This document shows positions 58,741 to 64,000 of a stretch of 64,000 nucleotides of DNA, piece after piece. The stretch is taken from assembly GCA_000711775.1 (NCBI GenBank), contig ARYC01000607.1:1-64000 (forward strand). The letters are read 5' to 3'. The notes beneath the pieces were generated by a model that saw nothing but the letters and a program-made list of their open reading frames with translations, was not told the DNA's origin and made no database searches. Origin of the DNA: Oxytricha trifallax. Its lineage: Eukaryota; Ciliophora; Spirotrichea; Sporadotrichida; Oxytrichidae. The stretch's first letter is position 1; each line of letters starts with the position of its first letter. The position numbers were made by a program, and so were the translations under genes.

Positions 58741-61700
58741 AATGCCAAAGTATTAAGTTAGCATTATAAGCATTATTGAAAGTGGAATAGAAAAACAGTA
58801 GAAAATTTAAAAAAGAATCTCCTATAATCCATAATTTAAATAGCAAATTAAGATTCTTTGAGGGCACTTTATGCAGTATGATAAAAAAGAGATAGTTTGT
58901 ATTCTTATTTGTTTACTTTTTAAGAATATAAAAAGATGATGCTTAAATTAGAGAAAGGAAGGTAATTATGTTGCCACATTTTATATTATCAAATCACTCA
59001 ATGAAATATTGAATGATATACTTGACATTTTCTATTAGGAGAAGATGGGAATAAAATTAAAAATAAATTTAAATCTATCATACTTATTGAAATGGCTTTT
59101 CAGCATTATCAAAATCAACAACTAAACACTTGGCATAATACCAAAACTTGATTTCTATTAAATTCAACATAAATAATTTAACATTTGAGGAAAGTTTAAG
59201 GGGTCATCAAATTTAAACTGCAACAACAGCTTATGATATTCTTATTATACCGAAAATAGTTAAGATTGCAGTTGGATGAATTGAAAGAAACAAATAATAC
59301 TTAGAATAAGACAAAAATTATCTCATTGTAGATGCATATAATGATAAAACAGTAAAAATTAAATAATCAATTGTAGGAAAAATCGGAGCTTAGAGCAAGG
59401 AGTTAGAGATAAAAAGATAAATATAATTTAGATATTACGAGCAAAAAGCTAGGAAGTTCATATGGTTGTCAAGGAGGAATTGATAAATTGGAGAATAAGA
59501 AATTAGTTATAATCAAATTATCTGGGTTAGTTCAATTGTTGAAAAGCATCATAAAAAATAAAATTAAGGGAGTTTAAAATATTCTTGCAATAATAATAAT
59601 AATAATAATAATAATCAAGGATCATCTCGAAATTATATCAGTAAATTCTTTCGCTAAATCTTAAGTTTTAATTTATTTAAAAATTAAACAAAAATAATGT
59701 GATTTAAATAAAAGCACTGTGGACATTTGATGAGTATGATCTTGAAATATTTTAAAGGAATGACTTGTATCTAGCTTTATAAGAAATATCCAAAGCTAAA
59801 ACTAGCTTTTGCAAGTTAAAACAATAACTTTAACATAAACTAAGAATGAGAGATTATTTAAGAACAGTATTTATTAGTTATTCTAGGTGGAATTAATAAG
59901 TTATATTCAAGGTTAATAAATATTTTGATTATCATTGAAAATATGCAAGAGTTTTTTAAATAAATTTATTTTTGATATTTCAAAAAATTTGGAATATAAA
60001 CAATTAATTGAATTATAAGTATTGCTAAAATTGATTGAAGAAAAATAAAAAATCTATAGAGAAAATCTAATTAAATATTTATTGTGGAAGCATTTCATTA
60101 TGTTTATATAATAAAGCTTATTACAAATTAAACAAAAAAAATATTTTAAGATTTCTTTGCATTAATATCCACTCATAATCATGATTTTAACAATATTAAA
60201 ATACATCTAACACGAATGTCAAATATAAAAAATAAAAATTTCTACGTAATTTTGCAGCTTTTAAATTAAGAAATGCATCAAAAAAATATTATTAATTTTG
60301 GGTTTTCTCAATAAAAGTAGTGTTCTCAAATAACTTTCAAAAAGAATTTAACAGCTTTTTTAAATCAACTCTTACTGAATGCATGAAGTCTTACAATAAA
60401 GTCTTTTTCTAAATTTCTATAATAATTTTAAGTAAATTCTAATTTTGAAAATTGTTCAAGTTACAATAATCTGCAACTAATCAACCAACAATACATCGCA
60501 TTGTAATTTCATTCACAATGAGGAGAAACCTTAACTATTTTGTAGCTTCTCTCTTTAATTCAAAATTATAATTTCAGTGAATTTCATTGTGAATTAGATA
60601 CAAATGTGAAAAACTAAGATTTAAGAGAAAACTAAAGAAGTATTAAGTTATCATATTAAATAAGTTAGAGATATAAAATAATAAAAAGAAAAAATATTTG
60701 CAATAATAAAGATTTAGATATATAAAAGAATTCAAGTTTATCATCAGTTATTTTACTCTATGAACTCCTCATGGAAAGTATTTAAAGTCCATATTGACAT
60801 TATTAATACATTATAATCATTATTATTGTAAGTTCTTAAATAAATTGAATTAAATTAAGCAATAAAGTATAAAATTCACTCCCATTTTAATATATACATT
60901 AAATATTTATTATACTAAAGAAATATCTATTTCTTCCTAGTGATACCACAGAATTTGATCAAAAATGTTAAAACACCTAGGCTTCACTAGATAGCTGATA
61001 GAGAGCAGACAATACGTTCAATCTATAAAGATTAAGCAGACAGAAATGAGCATGAAGATGAATATTCTTTTTCTAGTTATACATTTCTTGGTAACACCAT
61101 TTTCTATTATTCTCACTTTACTATTTAAATCAACTCACTTAAATATTTCAATTATGAATAGCACATTTATGGAGTTCCTGAAATATTAAAAAGCGATTAA
61201 GATTGATATCAAAGGCAATGGTTTTTGTAACAACAATTACATCTATCAAGCTGTATTTATTGAATAAAAGATACTTCAAAAATTAAGGGAATCCTGTTGG
61301 CCGTAATATGTATTTATGGCAAAAGTGAAATAATGTATTTCGAATAAACTGCATTTAAATTAAGTTTAGTCAAATGGGAATAATTATTTTTAGGAATCCT
61401 AATAGGCCGATAGTTTACGCACGATTATCGTAGCTTTTTGTTTCAGATATTGCTTTTCTAATTTGCAGATAGTTGTAATATTAATTCTCTATATTTAACT
61501 TGTCCTTTTTATAATCACATTTTTCACATTCCCATACAGTCAAATTTATATACACTAAACAAAAAAGATATGTTTTTGTTTATCTTTATTAGTTTTCATA
61601 GTTTTTTGACATCTTATTTATTATGTGATTTATTCCACGTAAGATATTAGATATTTATAGTCCAAGATAGCGATTTCCCTTCATTTATCCTTGTCTTACT

Positions 61701-63589
61701 CGATTCCTACATTTATCAAAAGAAAAAATATTAAATTTTGTGAAAAATTAACATAATTATAAAATACTTTATTTATTGCAAAAAATAGGTTTAACAATGA
61801 AAAGAGAATTTCAGCAATTCAATAGCTTCATTTTAAAAAAAAAACAAAACATTAATGCATTAAAAGTTATCACATTATTTTAATTGTGATTAAAAAATAT
61901 ATACTAGGAGTACCTTAATATAAATCAATTTTACTTTTAATGCATAAGTGTTCTCATTTATAGCTATATTTAAAAAAATGATAAATAGTTCATATGAGCC
62001 TAATTAAATATTACTGTTTTTGATCGTCTATCTTGTTTTATAAATTAATAGGAAAACTGCTCTCATTACTGCTAGTATCTAGAATATTATCACTGTATCT
62101 CTTATTTTTTTAACTATTAAAATTCTGTAAAGTAGTGTACAGATTGTATATATTAGTAAAACGCCAAGCATTAACTCCAAGATATATTATGAAGAATTTT
62201 TAACAGATGAATATTTTACATTAAATCGTTAAAATATACACCTTAAAAGATTAAATTTCTAAAGTATACAGCATAACGTTTAATTAAGATTATCTAAAGA
62301 TAGGCAAGCCCAAAGACGAAATTATTTGATATTTTTGGATAGAGATAAATCTTTGAATCATTTTATTGCCACTTTTATTAATATTTTTAGTCCAATTTAT
62401 TTTTTTGTGCTGTTCTGAAAAGTTATAGTTTAAAATACTATTAAAAACTTATTTACTAATTAAGAAAAAAAGGAAGCGAAGAAAGAGTAAATTTGAATCT
62501 TACAAAAACCGAAAATAAAGAATCGTTTATACAGAGATAAATCTTTATTTTCTCCCACTTGCTTATCTGCTTAATCAACATCTTTAGTGATTAGCTAATT
62601 ACTTCTTACTTAGATTTTTTACCCGACAAAATCCTCAATTTGTGTCATTTTTAAAATATAAAATATTTTTATTATCAGTTATTTGGAAATATTTTTAAGG
62701 AGTATACTATAAAGTTATTTAAAATTGAGATTGAGTTAAAATAGCAACTATATAATTTTAAATATGCATATGCTCTCCTTCTGCACTAATGCTGCTGAGA
62801 CTAAAGCGCCAGCAAAGTCTTTACAGGAAACAGCTTATTTTGTTTTTGGACAATTTTGCATAATTGCTTTTGCATTTTCTTACAATCAATATATATTAGC
62901 TCATTGATTTATATATATTTATATATAATATAAAAACATTATCTTTTTTATATATCCTGCAAATGTTTCATTGATTTCAATTATTATTTAAATTTAGGTC
63001 AATAATATAAATTTGAAAAATCTAAATTCTATTATTATTTATTAAAATTGATAAAATATTGCATATAAATAATATGCCAAATAAATTTAAGTTTATAAAT
63101 TTTTCCCCTCATTTTTACGAAACTTTTAACATATTATTCATATCATTAATATTATCTGATTTTGATCATTAGTTAATTCTAATTAATTTTAATAGAGACT
63201 AGTTAGATTTCAGCTTTAAAGCATAATTTAATTGTTGTTTCACTTTGCTTGAAGTTAAGATTAAGTGTATTTACTAATCATGGGTGCAAATTGCCATTTA
63301 TCAGAAATTTTTAGAGTGACCCTACTGTTACTAGGTGAGAGAGCCTAAGCCTATCGTCAATTAAATATAGGAATCTAAAACTGAATAGTTAGGAATAATT
63401 AAAAAGTATTTTTTGTAATATTAAAAATACTTTCAGAATAAAACAAATTATATAAAATAAACTTAAAAAAAATATGATTAATAAACGCTGATGAGTTAAG
63501 AGATGGTGAAAGTCATGGAAATACGATAAATTTCATTGTAAAAATAAATAAAACAATAATACTTTTAAGCTCATCACACACAGATTATC
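58741..63589. other. AT-rich spacer with an (AAT)n microsatellite
   Basis: No gene is supported. The (AAT)n run is at 59589-59615. The tract 60965-61609 is open in two plus frames at once and cannot be resolved (see rejected items). Confidence 0.4.
59589..59615. repeat. (AAT)n microsatellite
   Basis: About nine uninterrupted AAT units. Confidence 0.9.
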
Positions 63590-64000
63590 GATGTAAGTAA
63601 TAACACACAATTTGACTTTCAGGAAAATATAATATTCACTTTTTGGTACCTAAGCACATTTCATCACTGAATTGTTAGGACTGTGTGAATAATAAACAAG
63701 CGCAGAAATACATTCTGGTCAAAGTTATTCTAGCCAACGGGGACATATTCCTAGAGTTAATCCCCCAAAAGTATTCAGCCCATATTCTTTCGATTATTTG
63801 TAGCCAAGTTACTAGTAATGCAACTTTCCCAAAAGAGTACAGAAGCTGCGTGCATTGGGATCACCGATAGCAACTTCAGCGGGAGTAACTAAGTAGCCTA
63901 GCTAGGATTGAGATTTTCTATATATTATTGTTTGGGGACATCGTGATCAGTACTGTATATAAATTTTATTGTCGCTTTATTTCGTTACTCTAGCTGCAGA
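63590..64000 (+). CDS. GC-rich coding-like segment at the right edge, possible exon or macronuclear-destined segment
   Basis: From about 63616 the plus strand is open under the ciliate code to the end of the window (128 codons, several TAG as Gln). GC content is clearly above the flanks. It reads KYILVKVILANGDIFLELIP, later VTSNATFPKEYRSCVHWDH and ARIEIFYILLFGDIV. An intron-like GTAAGTAATAACA...CTTTCAG ends at about 63624, so the exon may start there. The sharp composition change suggests the left edge of a macronuclear-destined segment or a germline gene. It has no recognised domain and is cut by the window edge. Confidence 0.4.

Noticed and set aside
60965-61609. A 214-codon ATG-to-TGA frame under the ciliate code, with hydrophobic ends
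   Set aside because: A second plus frame is open over much of the same tract and looks equally plausible. With TGA as the only stop, many frames of this length are expected in 64 kb of AT-rich DNA.
1-64000. CRISPR arrays, rRNA genes and bacterial operons
   Set aside because: No regularly spaced direct repeats, no rRNA-like stretches, and the genetic code and elements are those of a ciliate.

Overview
The window reads as germline (micronuclear) DNA of a spirotrich/stichotrich ciliate, most like Oxytricha and its relatives. Three things show this. First, three large transposons end in telomere-like CAAAACCCCAAAACCCC, the hallmark of Telomere-Bearing Elements (TBEs). Second, every convincing reading frame uses TAA and TAG inside the protein (read as Gln) and ends at TGA. 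Third, the background is extremely AT-rich, with almost no standard-code genes. The assignment to Oxytricha-like ciliates is inference. Under a one-stop code in AT-rich DNA, chance frames of 100-200 codons are common, so I credit a frame only when homology, composition or structure supports it.

Layout. 1-1564: right part of TBE-A, inserted in one copy (1565-2197) of an unknown protein family whose second copy lies at 7582-8420. 2.2-17.3 kb: AT-rich spacer with a short MITE (14511-14772), a decayed palindromic element (11393-11590) and a MORN-gene fragment (about 12862-13085). 17.3-18.8 kb: a GC-richer block with an LTR-retroelement-like end and primer-binding site. 19.1-19.75 kb: a decayed TBE kinase gene. 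20.8-21.8 kb: two small coding-like patches. 23.5-26.8 kb: an old TBE-D relic that now contains a second MORN-gene fragment. 29843-34924: TBE-B, complete in outline but decayed, with a 1047-bp long-inverted-repeat element in its transposase gene. 36.8-41.3 kb: two copies of a palindromic TA-target element (one with perfect 190-bp arms) and small coding-like frames. 43560-43820: second copy of the MITE. 51536-56116: a third palindromic element carrying TBE-C (51822-55981). 56.1-64 kb: AT-rich spacer, with a GC-rich coding-like segment at the right edge.

TBE-C is the centrepiece: perfect 104-bp inverted ends, an AAT target duplication and three open genes. These are a DDE transposase (+), a convergent '22 kDa' gene (-) and a divergent 57-kDa zinc-finger/kinase gene (+). 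Comparing the three TBE copies indicates that the '22 kDa' gene carries two tiny introns (36 and 26 nt). Removing the 26-nt one extends the protein from 193 residues to about 242, ending 6 bp from the transposase stop. TBEs are thought to take part in germline genome excision, so an intact copy with hidden introns is a useful observation. No rRNA, functional tRNA or CRISPR array was seen.
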